43,700 bases of DNA from Phycisphaerales bacterium (lineage in GTDB: Bacteria > Planctomycetota > Phycisphaerae > Phycisphaerales > UBA1924), in assembly GCA_029260435.1 (NCBI GenBank), contig JAJDDG010000106.1, positions 1 to 43,700 of the forward strand, written 5' to 3'. Below are positions 22,891-32,500 of this stretch, in pieces. The notes beneath the pieces are model-generated. The model did not search any database, was not told where the DNA came from, and saw only the letters and a list, made by a program, of their open reading frames with translations. A program made the translations under genes and the position numbers. How positions within the stretch are numbered: position 1 is the first letter of the stretch; every line of letters starts with the position of its first letter.

Positions 22891-23400
22891 CTAGTTTGGT
22901 GTGGTGGTATCTGGGGTTGGTTTTTGGTCTGTAGTTGTGACTTGCTTGGAGAGGATGAGGCGCATGCCGCCCTCGGGGCGCTGCTGGAACACGACTTCGT
23001 CCATGACGTTGCGGATGATGTAGACGCCGAGGCCTCCGGGCTTGATGTCTTCGATATCGCGGCCCTTGATTGCTTCGGGGTCGATGTGCTTTGCGTTGTC
23101 TTCGATGACGATGCGGATGCCTTCCGGCTCGGCGTCGGGGGGTTCGTTGAGGGGCCAGATAGAGATCCAGATGTGTTGGTCTTCTGCTTTGTCGTAGCCG
23201 TGGCGGATGATGTTGCAGAGTGCTTCGTCTACGGCGAGTGCGATCTGCGAGCAGGCGGTTTCGTCGAAGCCGAGTCTGCGTGCGGTTGCGGCGATGAGTT
23301 CGCGGGTGCCGGAGAGGTAGCGCGGCTGGGAGAGGATCTGGACGCGGACGTGTGGCGTCGTTGTCGGAGGAGCGGGATGTGTCTGGCTTGTGTCGCTCAT
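22891..23400 (-). CDS. RsbW-type HATPase (anti-sigma factor kinase-like)
   Basis: 169 residues from the ATG at 23400; the ATG at 23421 would add 7. Histidine-kinase-like ATPase fold: N-box AVDEALCNIIRHGY, G1-like IVIEDNAKHIDPEAI and G2-like GGLGVYIIRNVMDEV. No His-phosphoacceptor domain, so it fits serine kinases that bind a sigma factor and phosphorylate the STAS antagonist. AGGA just upstream of 23400 supports the shorter start. No sigma factor gene is in the window. Together with the STAS gene (15 bp downstream) and the GAF-PP2C phosphatase 4.5 kb away on the same strand it could complete an RsbUVW-like set. Confidence 0.87.
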   Translation of the reverse strand: MSDTSQTHPAPPTTTPHVRVQILSQPRYLSGTRELIAATARRLGFDETACSQIALAVDEALCNIIRHGYDKAEDQHIWISIWPLNEPPDAEPEGIRIVIEDNAKHIDPEAIKGRDIEDIKPGGLGVYIIRNVMDEVVFQQRPEGGMRLILSKQVTTTDQKPTPDTTTPN

Positions 23401-23451
23401 AGATCCTGGAGTTGCCCACATTGTATTGGGCGGTTGCGTGTTGCGTTGTGA

Positions 23452-23784
23452 TCAGGAGGGGTTGTGTTTCCACCATGCGATCCATCTTCGGATGGCGGGG
23501 TCGCGTTTGTAGTCGGGGGCGGCGTAGTCGTAGTCGAGGGTCTGCCCGGTCATGCGCTGGAGGGCCCCGATGGCGAGCAGTCGGTGGGCGGGGTCGGGGG
23601 AGTCGAGCATCTCGATCATGTTGGGGATTGCGGAGCGGTCGTTGTTCTTGACTGCCTGACGGAGTGCTCTGGTGCGCGCGGAGGGGTCGTCTGAATCGAA
23701 GCCGGTCTGCTGGGAGGGCGATGAGCAGGCTGCGAGTGCGGGCAGCAGGCAGAGGGCGATTGTTGCTCGGGTGGGTGTGTTCAT
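23452..23784 (-). CDS. Small HEAT-repeat-like lipoprotein
   Basis: 110 residues. Lipoprotein signal with lipobox LAACS (Cys near residue 20, before SSPSQQTG). Downstream it has two helical units, [43 protein letters not shown], with the pattern of HEAT repeats. It ends [16 protein letters not shown], a motif often seen in planctomycete HEAT-type proteins. Function unknown; probably periplasmic and membrane-anchored. Divergent from guaA. Confidence 0.75.
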   Translation of the reverse strand: MNTPTRATIALCLLPALAACSSPSQQTGFDSDDPSARTRALRQAVKNNDRSAIPNMIEMLDSPDPAHRLLAIGALQRMTGQTLDYDYAAPDYKRDPAIRRWIAWWKHNPS

Positions 23785-23898
23785 GCCTTGGTGGATCTTA
23801 GCGGGGGAGGGTTTGTGCGGTGCGGACGGGGCGAGTTGCGGGTGGGTGGGGGTGTTCGTAGTGTTGGTCTATCGACCCAGACCACAGGGGCTCTTCGG

Positions 23899-25458
23899 AT
23901 GGATGCAGGCTCATGGCCGCATGATGAGGTTATCCCGATTCTCGACTTCGGCTCGCAGACGGCGCAGCTGATCGCGAGGCGCGTCCGGGAGGCTGGTGCA
24001 CTGGGGGTCTTGGTCCGCCCGGGTATTTCGGCGGAGGAGATCCGGGGGATGGGTGCGAAGGGGGTGATCCTGAGTGGCGGGCCGGCGAGTGTGAACGAGG
24101 GCGATGCGCCGCGCATGGATCCGGGCGTGCTGGAGATGGGGCTGCCCGTGCTGGCGATCTGCTACGGGATGCAGGAGGCGTGCCGGGTGATGGGGTCGAA
24201 GGTGGTGGGTGGGGCGTCGCGGGAGTTTGGTCGGGCGAAGACGCGGATCGAGGACGCGAGCGATCTGCTCAAGGCGATCCCGCAGGACACGACGGTGTGG
24301 ATGTCGCACGGTGATCAGATCGCGGATCTGGCGGGTCGCTTCGACACGCTTGCGTCTACGGATACATGTCCTCACGCGGCGGTGCGGCACAAGACGCTGC
24401 CTTTCTATGGGGTGCAGTTCCACCCGGAGGTGACACACACGCCTCATGGGGTGCACATCTTCCAGAATTTTTTGTACGAGGTGTGCGGGTGCAAGGGGAC
24501 CTGGCGGATGGGGGATTATGTGGATGTGGCGGTGGCGCGGGTGCGTGAGATGGTTGGTGACGGGCGGGTGATCTGCGGGCTGAGCGGGGGTGTGGATTCG
24601 GCGGTTTGCGCGGCGCTGATCCACAAGGCGATTGGTGATCGGCTGGTGTGTGTGTTTGTTGACAACGGGTTGCTCAGGAAAAATGAGCGCGAGTTAGTCG
24701 AGATGACATTCCGCGATCACTTCGCGCTCGATCTACGGGTGGTGCGCGCGGGCGAGCGGTTCTTGGGTGATCTTGCGGGGATCGCAGAGCCGCAGGAGAA
24801 GCGCAGGCGGATCGGGCATCGGTTTATCGAGGTGTTTAAGGAAGCGGCGCGGGAGGTGGATGGGGCGGCGTTTTTGGCGCAGGGGACGCTGTATCCGGAT
24901 GTGATCGAATCGGGGCACGGGCACGCGGGGGAGAGCGCGAATATCAAGCTGCACCACAACGTGGGCGGGCTCCCGGAGGAGCTTGGGTTTGAGCTGGTGG
25001 AGCCTCTGCGGGATCTGTTCAAGGATGAGGTGCGGAAGCTGGGGTTGGTGCTTGGGTTGCCCGAGGAGATGGTGTGGCGGCATCCGTTCCCTGGCCCCGG
25101 GTTGGCGGTTCGGGTGGTGGGAGAGGTGACAAGCGAGAAGCTGGCGGTTTTGCGTGAGTGCGACGCTATTTTGTTGGATGAGATTTCGTCGGCGGGGTTG
25201 TACCGGAAGACGAGTCAGGTGTTTGCGGTGTTGCTTCCGGTGCAGAGTGTTGGGGTGATGGGTGACGGGCGGACGTACGAGAGTGTTGTGGCGCTGCGGG
25301 CGGTGGAGACGGATGATTTCATGACTGCGGATTGGGCGCGGATCCCGTTTGATGTGTTGGCAAGGATCTCGAATCGGATTATCAACGAGGTGCGCGGCGT
25401 GAACAGAGTTGTGTATGACATATCGAGCAAGCCGCCGGCGACGATTGAGTGGGAGTGA
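23899..25458 (+). CDS. guaA: GMP synthase (glutamine-hydrolysing)
   Basis: 519 residues. Converts XMP to GMP. N-terminal class I amidotransferase with [18 protein letters not shown], the catalytic Cys in AICYGMQ, and the His-Glu pair in [10 protein letters not shown]. The PP-loop ATP pyrophosphatase domain has [14 protein letters not shown]. The C-terminal dimerisation part ends in [13 protein letters not shown], the typical family ending. The ATG at 23899 is chosen because ILDFGSQ begins 13 residues later, and the length then matches the family; an upstream in-frame ATG (23788) would add 37 residues of unlikely sequence. Followed immediately by aroB, apparently one operon. Confidence 0.97.
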   Translation: MDAGSWPHDEVIPILDFGSQTAQLIARRVREAGALGVLVRPGISAEEIRGMGAKGVILSGGPASVNEGDAPRMDPGVLEMGLPVLAICYGMQEACRVMGSKVVGGASREFGRAKTRIEDASDLLKAIPQDTTVWMSHGDQIADLAGRFDTLASTDTCPHAAVRHKTLPFYGVQFHPEVTHTPHGVHIFQNFLYEVCGCKGTWRMGDYVDVAVARVREMVGDGRVICGLSGGVDSAVCAALIHKAIGDRLVCVFVDNGLLRKNERELVEMTFRDHFALDLRVVRAGERFLGDLAGIAEPQEKRRRIGHRFIEVFKEAAREVDGAAFLAQGTLYPDVIESGHGHAGESANIKLHHNVGGLPEELGFELVEPLRDLFKDEVRKLGLVLGLPEEMVWRHPFPGPGLAVRVVGEVTSEKLAVLRECDAILLDEISSAGLYRKTSQVFAVLLPVQSVGVMGDGRTYESVVALRAVETDDFMTADWARIPFDVLARISNRIINEVRGVNRVVYDISSKPPATIEWE

Positions 25459-26619
25459 ATGATGGGTAGTGTGCGTGTTGAGCTTGGTGATCGTGGGTAC
25501 GACGTTGTGGTTGGGCGTGGGTTGCTCGGTGGGGTTGGCGAGCGGGTGCGCGAGACGGTTGGTGGGAGCCGGGCGTTTGTTGTTGTTGATGATGGGTTGC
25601 CGGGCGGGTTGATCGAGCGGGCGGTGGGATCGCTCGAGGGGGCGGGATACACGGTGCATGCGGAGCGCGTTCACGCGGAGGAGCGGGAGAAATCACTGGG
25701 GATTTTTGAGCGGTTACTTGGCGCGATCGCGGGGACGAGGCACGAGCGGACGGATCCGGTTATTGCGCTGGGCGGCGGGATCGCGGGTGATGTGGCGGGG
25801 TATGTGGCGGCGAGCTATCGGCGGGGGGCGCCATTCGTGCAGTGTCCGACGACGCTGCTTGCGATGGTGGATGCGTCTGTCGGTGGGAAGACGGGGGTGA
25901 ATCTGACGACGGGTACGGGGCTCAAGAAGAATCTTGTGGGGGCGTTCTGGCAGCCGCGGGTGGTGGTCGCGGATCTGGAGGCGCTCGATTCGCTCTCGGA
26001 TCGGACGCTGCGGAGCGGCGTTGCGGAGTGCATCAAGCACGGGCTGATCGCGGATGGTGTCGGGGGCGGAGAGGGGGGGCTGTTTGGGTGGATGGAGTCG
26101 AACGCCGAGAAAATTATCGCACGGGATGCGGGTGTGCTGGCGGAGCTGGTGGAGCGGAACGTGCGGGTGAAGGCGTCGGTGGTAGCGGGGGACGAGCGGG
26201 AAGAGGCGGGCAGTGCTGTGGGGGGGCGGGCGCTATTGAACCTGGGGCACACGTTCGCACACGCGATCGAGCCGATCGGGGCGTTGACGCCTGATGGTGA
26301 TCCGGCAAAGGCACCGCTGCAGCATGGCGAGGCGGTGGCGCTTGGGTTGGTTGCGGCGTGCGGCGCGGGCGTACAGATGGGCAGGATGAGTGAGAGGGAT
26401 GCGCAACAGTTGCGCGGATTGGTCGAACGGGTTGGTCTGGCGACGCGGGTGGGTGGGCTTCCGAGTGATGAGGATCTGATTGAAGTGATGCGGCACGACA
26501 AGAAGGTTGTGCGAGGAGTGTTCAGGTTGGTGGTACCGGTGGGGCTCGGGAAAAGCGGGGTTGTGGATGAGCCAGGGGATGATGTGGTGCGCGCGGGGTG
26601 GGCAGCTATCCGAGCGTAA
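25459..26619 (+). CDS. aroB: 3-dehydroquinate synthase
   Basis: 386 residues. Second step of the shikimate pathway, DAHP to 3-dehydroquinate, using NAD and a metal. NAD-site segment GGGIAGDVAGYVAASYRRG, then PTTLLAMVDASVGGKTGVNL. Metal ligands are visible: Glu in GVAECIKHGLIAD, His in LLNLGHTFAHAIE, and His in LQHGEAVALGL. The ATG directly follows the guaA stop (TGAATG); the next codon is also ATG. The Gly-rich loop SVGGKTG and overall length are normal. No other shikimate gene is adjacent, but the bifunctional pheA is downstream at 39-40 kb. Confidence 0.96.
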   Translation: MMGSVRVELGDRGYDVVVGRGLLGGVGERVRETVGGSRAFVVVDDGLPGGLIERAVGSLEGAGYTVHAERVHAEEREKSLGIFERLLGAIAGTRHERTDPVIALGGGIAGDVAGYVAASYRRGAPFVQCPTTLLAMVDASVGGKTGVNLTTGTGLKKNLVGAFWQPRVVVADLEALDSLSDRTLRSGVAECIKHGLIADGVGGGEGGLFGWMESNAEKIIARDAGVLAELVERNVRVKASVVAGDEREEAGSAVGGRALLNLGHTFAHAIEPIGALTPDGDPAKAPLQHGEAVALGLVAACGAGVQMGRMSERDAQQLRGLVERVGLATRVGGLPSDEDLIEVMRHDKKVVRGVFRLVVPVGLGKSGVVDEPGDDVVRAGWAAIRA

Positions 26620-26743
26620 AGCTCGGGGCGGGGAGGGGATGCACCGCTTGTGGGGGCGGGGCTCCGAGAATCAAGGGATAGGGATTGAGCACCCGATAAC
26701 GCGCAACAAGGACCGCCCGATTTCCGTGTAGGGATCGAGAGAG

Positions 26744-28105
26744 GTGCCGCGTAAGTGGAGCGGATCGGCGTTGCGGATTATCGCGATCATCAACCAGAAG
26801 GGCGGGAGCGGGAAGACGACGAGCGCGATCAATCTCGCGGCGGTGTTTGCGCGGCGCGGGGAGAAGACACTGCTCGTGGACATGGACCCGCAGGGGCACT
26901 GCGCACTGGGGCTCGCGGTTCCGGAATCACAGATTGAGACGCAGATCGGTGAGGCGCTGATCGCGCCAGCGGGCCGCCCGATGGATCCGGATCGGTATTT
27001 GTGGCGGGTGAACCGGACCCTGCATCTTGCGCCGAGCACGGTGAAGCTCGCGGGTGTGGAGGCGGCGCGGGGTGGGTTGGCGACGCGCGAAGATCGAGAC
27101 ACGCGGCTGCTCGACTTGCTGCGCGGGATGCGGGATACGTATGAATGGTGCATCGTTGATTGTCCGCCGTTTATTGGATTGCTGACGTACAACGCGCTGC
27201 GTGCTGCGGGTCATGTGCTGATCCCGGTGGAGACGTCGTACTTTGCGATGCAGGGTGCGGCACGGCAGGTGGGGACGATCCGGGCGTTGTGCAAGCGGTT
27301 TGACGCGAAGACGCCTTACACGATTGTGCCGACGATGCACGATCCGATGTCGGACCTGGCTCTTGATGTGCTCGTTGAACTGCGGTCGCGGTTTCAGGAT
27401 TGCATTACGCCTTGCGTGATCCACCGTGATCCGTTGCTGCAGGAGTGCGCATCGATGGGCGCGCCGATTATTGATTACAACCCGTCGTCGCAGGCGGCGG
27501 CTGATTACGCTGCGTTGGCGACATGGCTTGCAGAAACGAAGCCCAGCGAGCAGGCGGCGGCCCCATCGTCGATGGCGGAGAGCTGGCGTCCGGGGGCGGA
27601 TGACGACGGCGGGATCGAGATCAGCACACGCCCGACGAAGCTGGCGGTCAGCCGGGCTGCGGAGCTTGCGGCGCGTGCGCGGTCGCTGTCGCTTCGGGTG
27701 ACAGACAAGTGCGCTCCGAAGGCGAAGCCGGATGATCCGAAGGCGGAGCACGGGGTACAGTCGAAGGAAGAAGTGCGTTCTGCGGCGCGGGTATTTGGTG
27801 TGCAGGTGACATCGCGGGGCGTGCTGTTTGTGCAGCCGGGCGGGGCGCACCTGAAGGTGTGTATCGCGGGCGATCACAACGGGTGGTCGGGCGATGCGAC
27901 GCCGCTTACACACAACGCGCGGCTGGGGATACACGAGGGTGTGATCGAGATGGGCGAGGGGCGGCATCTCTACCGGATCGTGGTGAACGGGCGTTGGATG
28001 GCGGATCCGTTTAATCCGGTTTCGCAGTCAAACCCGTTCGGTGATGTGGACTCGGTTGTCGAGGTGCCCGAGTGTGTGGGCGCGGTGCAAGAGGTTGCGC
28101 GATGA
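26744..28105 (+). CDS. ParA-type ATPase with C-terminal CBM48-like domain
   Basis: 453 residues from the GTG at 26744. A TTG at 26771 gives a start that matches typical ParA proteins (LRIIAIINQKGGSGKTT), so the true start is one of the two. Deviant Walker A KGGSGKTT at residues 19-26, LVDMDPQGHCALGL (Walker A' region), and IVDCPPFIG (switch II) make a SIMIBI partition-type ATPase. Residues about 270-345 are a low-complexity linker. Residues about 345-443 resemble an AMPK/CBM48-type E-set domain: LKVCIAGDHNGWS, then GRHLYRIVVNGRWMADPFN. CBM48 binds glycogen-like glucans in known families. No parB or parS is nearby. Its stop overlaps the next ATG by 4 bp. The fusion is unusual. Confidence 0.85.
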   Translation: MPRKWSGSALRIIAIINQKGGSGKTTSAINLAAVFARRGEKTLLVDMDPQGHCALGLAVPESQIETQIGEALIAPAGRPMDPDRYLWRVNRTLHLAPSTVKLAGVEAARGGLATREDRDTRLLDLLRGMRDTYEWCIVDCPPFIGLLTYNALRAAGHVLIPVETSYFAMQGAARQVGTIRALCKRFDAKTPYTIVPTMHDPMSDLALDVLVELRSRFQDCITPCVIHRDPLLQECASMGAPIIDYNPSSQAAADYAALATWLAETKPSEQAAAPSSMAESWRPGADDDGGIEISTRPTKLAVSRAAELAARARSLSLRVTDKCAPKAKPDDPKAEHGVQSKEEVRSAARVFGVQVTSRGVLFVQPGGAHLKVCIAGDHNGWSGDATPLTHNARLGIHEGVIEMGEGRHLYRIVVNGRWMADPFNPVSQSNPFGDVDSVVEVPECVGAVQEVAR

Positions 28106-29442
28106 GCGGCGGGATCGGATCATCACAGAGCGGCGAGGGGTTCGCGGTGCCGGACTACGATGAATTAGCAGAATTGTTTCTTGGTGGAGAGGGGGGCGGC
28201 GCGGAGTCTCCGCAATCGGAAGGGGCATCGGAAGGTGGGTCCGTGGATGAGTCGTTCGACGAGCAGAAAGGCGTGAAGATCGATGGGATCGAGGCGCTGA
28301 TTCTTGGTCATCTGCCTGTGCGGGCTGGGCCCTGGGTTGGGCAGTACGCGGGTGCGGTCGCGCGTGAGAGCGGGAAGACGGTCGGGCTTGTGCGGTTGAC
28401 CGACGGGGTGGTATCGCTTGATCTCTACGGAAGTGGTGGGTTTGAGGGTGGGGCTGTGGGTGATATCGATGAGGCGCTGCGCGGGTGCGCGAGTGTTATC
28501 GAGCGGTGGATCGTGCAGGTGCAGGAATTGGACGAGCCCGCGCTGGCGTGCGATTCGCGCGTTGGTGCGGTGACGCTGCTCGCGGGGGCGAACGAGGCGG
28601 CGATTGTCGCTGCGTACCGGACGATCAAGGGGTTGAGCGCGGCGCGGAACGGGACAGGCGAGGGGCTGCCGATCGGTGTGGCGATTATGGGCGCTGACGA
28701 GACGCAGGCACAGACCGCGATGGCGCGTCTGCGACGGGCGTCGAGTGTGTTCCTTGATCGGGAGGTTGCGTTGGCGGCAACGGTTTCGCAGATGCAGACG
28801 ACCGGGGTGTCTTCGGTGTACAGCGGGAAGTCTGGGATCGGCGCGGGCGACCTGCTCGAACGGATTCACAGGGCGCGGATTTCGGGCGGTGGCGGGGCTG
28901 GGCCTTATCCGTTTTATGCGCAGCGGGGCGGGGAAAAAGAAGAAGAGACTCCTCTTGCGGAAGTGGTCGTGCAGGGCGCGGTTGCGGAGGCTTTCGAGGC
29001 GCACGTGGGTGAAGGGGTTGAAGAGACTCGGGAGGTGCTTGAGGTGGCTCCTGTTGCGCGGACGGACTCGGGGGATGTGCCGGATTTGGAGACGTTGTTG
29101 GAGGGGATGTTCCCGTTTGCGGCGCGGTGTCCGGATGACGAGAGCGTGCGGCTCGCGATTGGGAATGACGGGACGCTTCACCTGCTGCGGCGGGACGAGG
29201 ATGGGAAGGGTGTTGAGCCTTTGGTTGCGGTGGAGGCGTGGGCGCGGAAGCACGCGAAGCTGCTCGCGATGGCTGCGGGCGGTGCGCTGCGGGCGGGGCT
29301 CGAGAAGCCGATTCGGCGGCATCTGTTTACGGCGACGCCCAAGCATGTGCGGCACCTGCTGGACGTGGATGCGGATGTACACCTGCTGGCGCCGGTTGAG
29401 GTGGAAGGCAAGCGTGGTTGGTACTGCACCGAACTGAATTAG
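28102..29442 (+). CDS. MinD/FlhG-like protein without a Walker A motif
   Basis: 446 residues from the ATG at 28102 (ATGA overlap with the ParA gene). Not recognised with certainty. After an acidic 60-residue start, LGHLPVRAGPWVGQYAGAVARESGKTVGLVRL occupies the position of a P-loop region but has no GKT-type loop. The later stretch VTLLAGANEAAIVAAYRTIKGLS, then LPIGVAIMGADETQAQTAMARLR, closely follows MinD/FlhG proteins (PxxxITDAYAxIK, then VNR). I infer a degenerate SIMIBI fold that probably works with the ParA-CBM48 protein. The C-terminal 130 residues (TFPFAARCPDD-like to GWYCTELN) are a separate, unassigned domain. Confidence 0.7.
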   Translation: MSGGIGSSQSGEGFAVPDYDELAELFLGGEGGGAESPQSEGASEGGSVDESFDEQKGVKIDGIEALILGHLPVRAGPWVGQYAGAVARESGKTVGLVRLTDGVVSLDLYGSGGFEGGAVGDIDEALRGCASVIERWIVQVQELDEPALACDSRVGAVTLLAGANEAAIVAAYRTIKGLSAARNGTGEGLPIGVAIMGADETQAQTAMARLRRASSVFLDREVALAATVSQMQTTGVSSVYSGKSGIGAGDLLERIHRARISGGGGAGPYPFYAQRGGEKEEETPLAEVVVQGAVAEAFEAHVGEGVEETREVLEVAPVARTDSGDVPDLETLLEGMFPFAARCPDDESVRLAIGNDGTLHLLRRDEDGKGVEPLVAVEAWARKHAKLLAMAAGGALRAGLEKPIRRHLFTATPKHVRHLLDVDADVHLLAPVEVEGKRGWYCTELN

Positions 29443-29493
29443 CGCGGATTGATTCCACTTGAAACGATGGGGTGGAGGGATTGAAGAAGAAGA

Positions 29494-29553
29494 CCCCCTC
29501 ACCCGGTCTCGCTGCGCTCGACCACCCTCTCCCCCGATGGGGAGAGGGGGCGG
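29494..29553. terminator. Dispersed hairpin repeat between convergent genes
   Basis: CCCTCTCCCC (29525-29534) pairs with GGGGAGAGGG (29539-29548) around CGAT: a 10-bp perfect stem. The flank CCCCCTCACCCGGTCTCGCT resembles the flank of the element beside ftsY (18645-18698). It lies between the MinD-like gene (+) and the RND pump (-) and could terminate both. Repeats of this kind occur widely in bacterial genomes. Confidence 0.65.
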
Positions 29554-29569
29554 ATGATTCGGATCACAA

Positions 29570-32500
29570 TCAGGCGGGTGCGAGTTCGGGGGTGGTCTTT
29601 TGCGCGCTCTCTGAGGATTCGTCCTGATGGTTCTGGATGCTTTCGGGGGACGATGGGGTGCTCTTACGGGCGAAGAGTTCGCGGAGGGCGGCGCCCATGT
29701 CGAGGGAGAGGGAGAGGAGCAGGGGGACGAGGATGAGTGTGAAGACTGTGGCGAGCAGGAGTCCGGCGATGACGACGGAGCCCAGCCCGCGGTAGAGCTC
29801 GGAGCCCGCGCCTGGGAAGAGGACGAGGGGTGTCATGCCGGCGACGGAGGTGAGGGTTGACATGAATACGGGGCGCATGCGCGTGCGGACGGCTTCGGCG
29901 ATGGCGCTGGTGGGGGACATGCGCTCGTGGTGGGAGTGGAGGGTTTCGGCTCTGCCCTGCATGAGGTTGAGGGATTGGTGGACGATGAGGATGGCGTTGT
30001 TCACGACGACACCGATGAGGATGACGAAGCCGATCATGGTGAGGACATCGAGTTTTTGTGGTTGGATTGTCGGGTTGGCGGCGGTGACTTCGTGGACGAT
30101 GGCGAGCCCGATGAAGCCGCCGACGACCGCGACGGGTACGGAGAACATGATGACGAAGGGGAGGACGAAGGATTCGAAGAGGGCTGCCATGAGGAGGTAG
30201 GTGACGACGATCGCCCAGACGAAGCGTGCGGTTGCGAGGTGGGGCATCTGCGCGGGAGCGAGGAGGACGAGGGAGATGACGCCAAAGAGGATGAGTGCGC
30301 CCGCTGCTGCGTAGAGCATGCGGGGGTTGTTGGTGGTGATCCAGCGGGTGATTGCTTTGATCGCGATGGCGATGCCGGCGAGGAATGTGAGCCCGGCGAG
30401 GGTGGTTAACGCGAGTTGCCAGGCGGCGGTGGGTGCGTCCGGGTCGGGTGCGCCGAGGAGGGCGGACTTCACTTCATCGAGGCTTGCGGCGGTGCCTTCG
30501 AGGCGGACGCGCATGGTCTGGTCGAGTATGCCTGCTGATTGCAGCGGCGCGATGAATTCTTCGCGCAGCTCGCTCATGACAGCTTCGAGGGGTCGATCGT
30601 CGGGGGGCGTGACGCGGAGGGTGACCGAGGGCAGTTCCTCGATGCGGTGGATCTCCTGGGGCGCGACAGAGGGTGTGAGCTTCACGACCTGATCGATGGG
30701 GACGGTCGGGCCTGCGGGCGTGGCGATGGGTATTGAGGCGACCTGCTCTTTGTATTCGAGGCGGCCACCGATCGGGAGGAGGCGGATGTCGTATGTATCT
30801 GAGGCGTCGCGGAAATCACCGACGAATGCGCCGTCGAATAGTGAGCGGACGACGATGCCTACGTCTTCGGTTCGGAGCCCGAGTTCGCGTCCGGCGCGGG
30901 TGACCTCGACGCGCCATTCCTGCTGTTCGAGGTTGAAGTTCGAGGGGTCGGGGCGGACGCGGGAGTAGCCGAAACGCTTGTCGGCGGTCAGGCTGTCGAA
31001 GATTTCATTTGCGGCGTATGTGACGCGGTCGAGGTTTGGGCCGGCGATTTCAATGTCGATCGAGTTGCCACCCCCGATGCCGCGCCCGAAGAGAGAAGAT
31101 TGTCGTGCGCCGCCGAAGGCGTCGGGGATGTCGTTCATTGCGTTGGTGACGAGCTGCCCGACGGGGATGACGATGTCTTCCTGTTGTGAGGTTGCGCCGA
31201 TGAACATCGAGCTCGAGAAGGAGCCGATGAAGAAGTTGTCGATGCCGATAGGGTGGAAGGGGTCTCCATCGGATCGGGTGATGGGGTTGAGCTTTGCGAG
31301 AGCCGCGGGGTCGGAGGCGTCCACGGTTGCGTAGTCGCGGAGGTCATCCTCGATGCGGTTGGCGATGATTTCGCGTTGTTTTACGGAGTAGCCTGGCGGG
31401 ATCAGGAGGCCGCCGAAGACGAGGTTTCGGTTGCCGGCGGGGAGGTAGTCCATCGGTGGTGCGATGGCGAAGGCGGCGAGGATGCTTGCGAGGGTGAGCG
31501 TGACGATGATCGCGGGGCGGATGGTGAGTGCGCGCCACCCGGTGATGGACCAGCGGACGAGGTCGGCGATACAGAGGGTGAGCTTGTGCGCGAGGGGGAC
31601 GAGCCCGAAGAGGGAGTCGAAGGCGTGGAGGATGGGGTGCTTTGGTGCGTCGTGCTCGCGGAGCCAGCGGGAGCAGGCGGCGGGGATGACGGTGATGGAG
31701 ATGAGCAGGGAGAGGAGGACGGAGGCGACGATCGCGAGGGAGAGGTCGCGGAAGAGTTGCCCGGCTTCTTCGGCGATGGTGAGGATCGGGATGAAGACGG
31801 CGACGGTGGTGAGGGTCGCGGCGATGATCGCGCCCCAGACTTCGGTTGCGCCGTCGTAGGCGGCTTGCATTGGTTTTTTGCCGAGGTGCAGGTGTCGGTA
31901 GATGTTTTCGAGGACGACGATGGCGTTGTCCACGACCATGCCGACGGCGAAGGCGAGCCCGGCGAGGGAGATGACGTTCAGGGATCTGCCCATGGCGAGG
32001 AGTGCGAGGAAGGTGCCGATGATGGAGATGGGGATGGCGAGGACGATGACGCCCGTGGAGATGATCGATCGGAGGAACATGAGCAGGACGAGGGCGGCGA
32101 TGGTGCCGCCGATCCAGAGGTTCTGCGTGACGAGGTTGATGGATGAGGAGATGTAGATGGTTTCGTCGTAGACGTGGCGGAGTCGGAGGTCTTTGCCGAC
32201 GGTCGGGTGGAGGCGGGGGAGGATGTCTGCGCGGATTTCGTCGAGGCGTACGCGGAGGTCGCTCATGATGCTCATGACGTTGGAGCCGGTGCGGCGTTTG
32301 ACGTTTATGGCGATGGAGGGGGAGCCGAGGGAGCGGACGAAGCCGCGTTGCTTCTGGTAGCCCAGTTCGACCTGCCCGATATCGCGGACACGGACAGGCC
32401 CGCCCTCGCGGTAGGCGACAATGGTGTCGAGGATGTCCTGCTCGTTTTCGAATTGTCCGATGACGCGGATGCGGTAGTCGCGTTTGCCTTCGGCGATGGT

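Noticed and set aside
26620-26743. parS site or parB gene next to the ParA gene
   Set aside because: No TGTTTCACGTGAAACA-like sequence and no ParB-type protein in the window, so chromosome partition is not supported by context.
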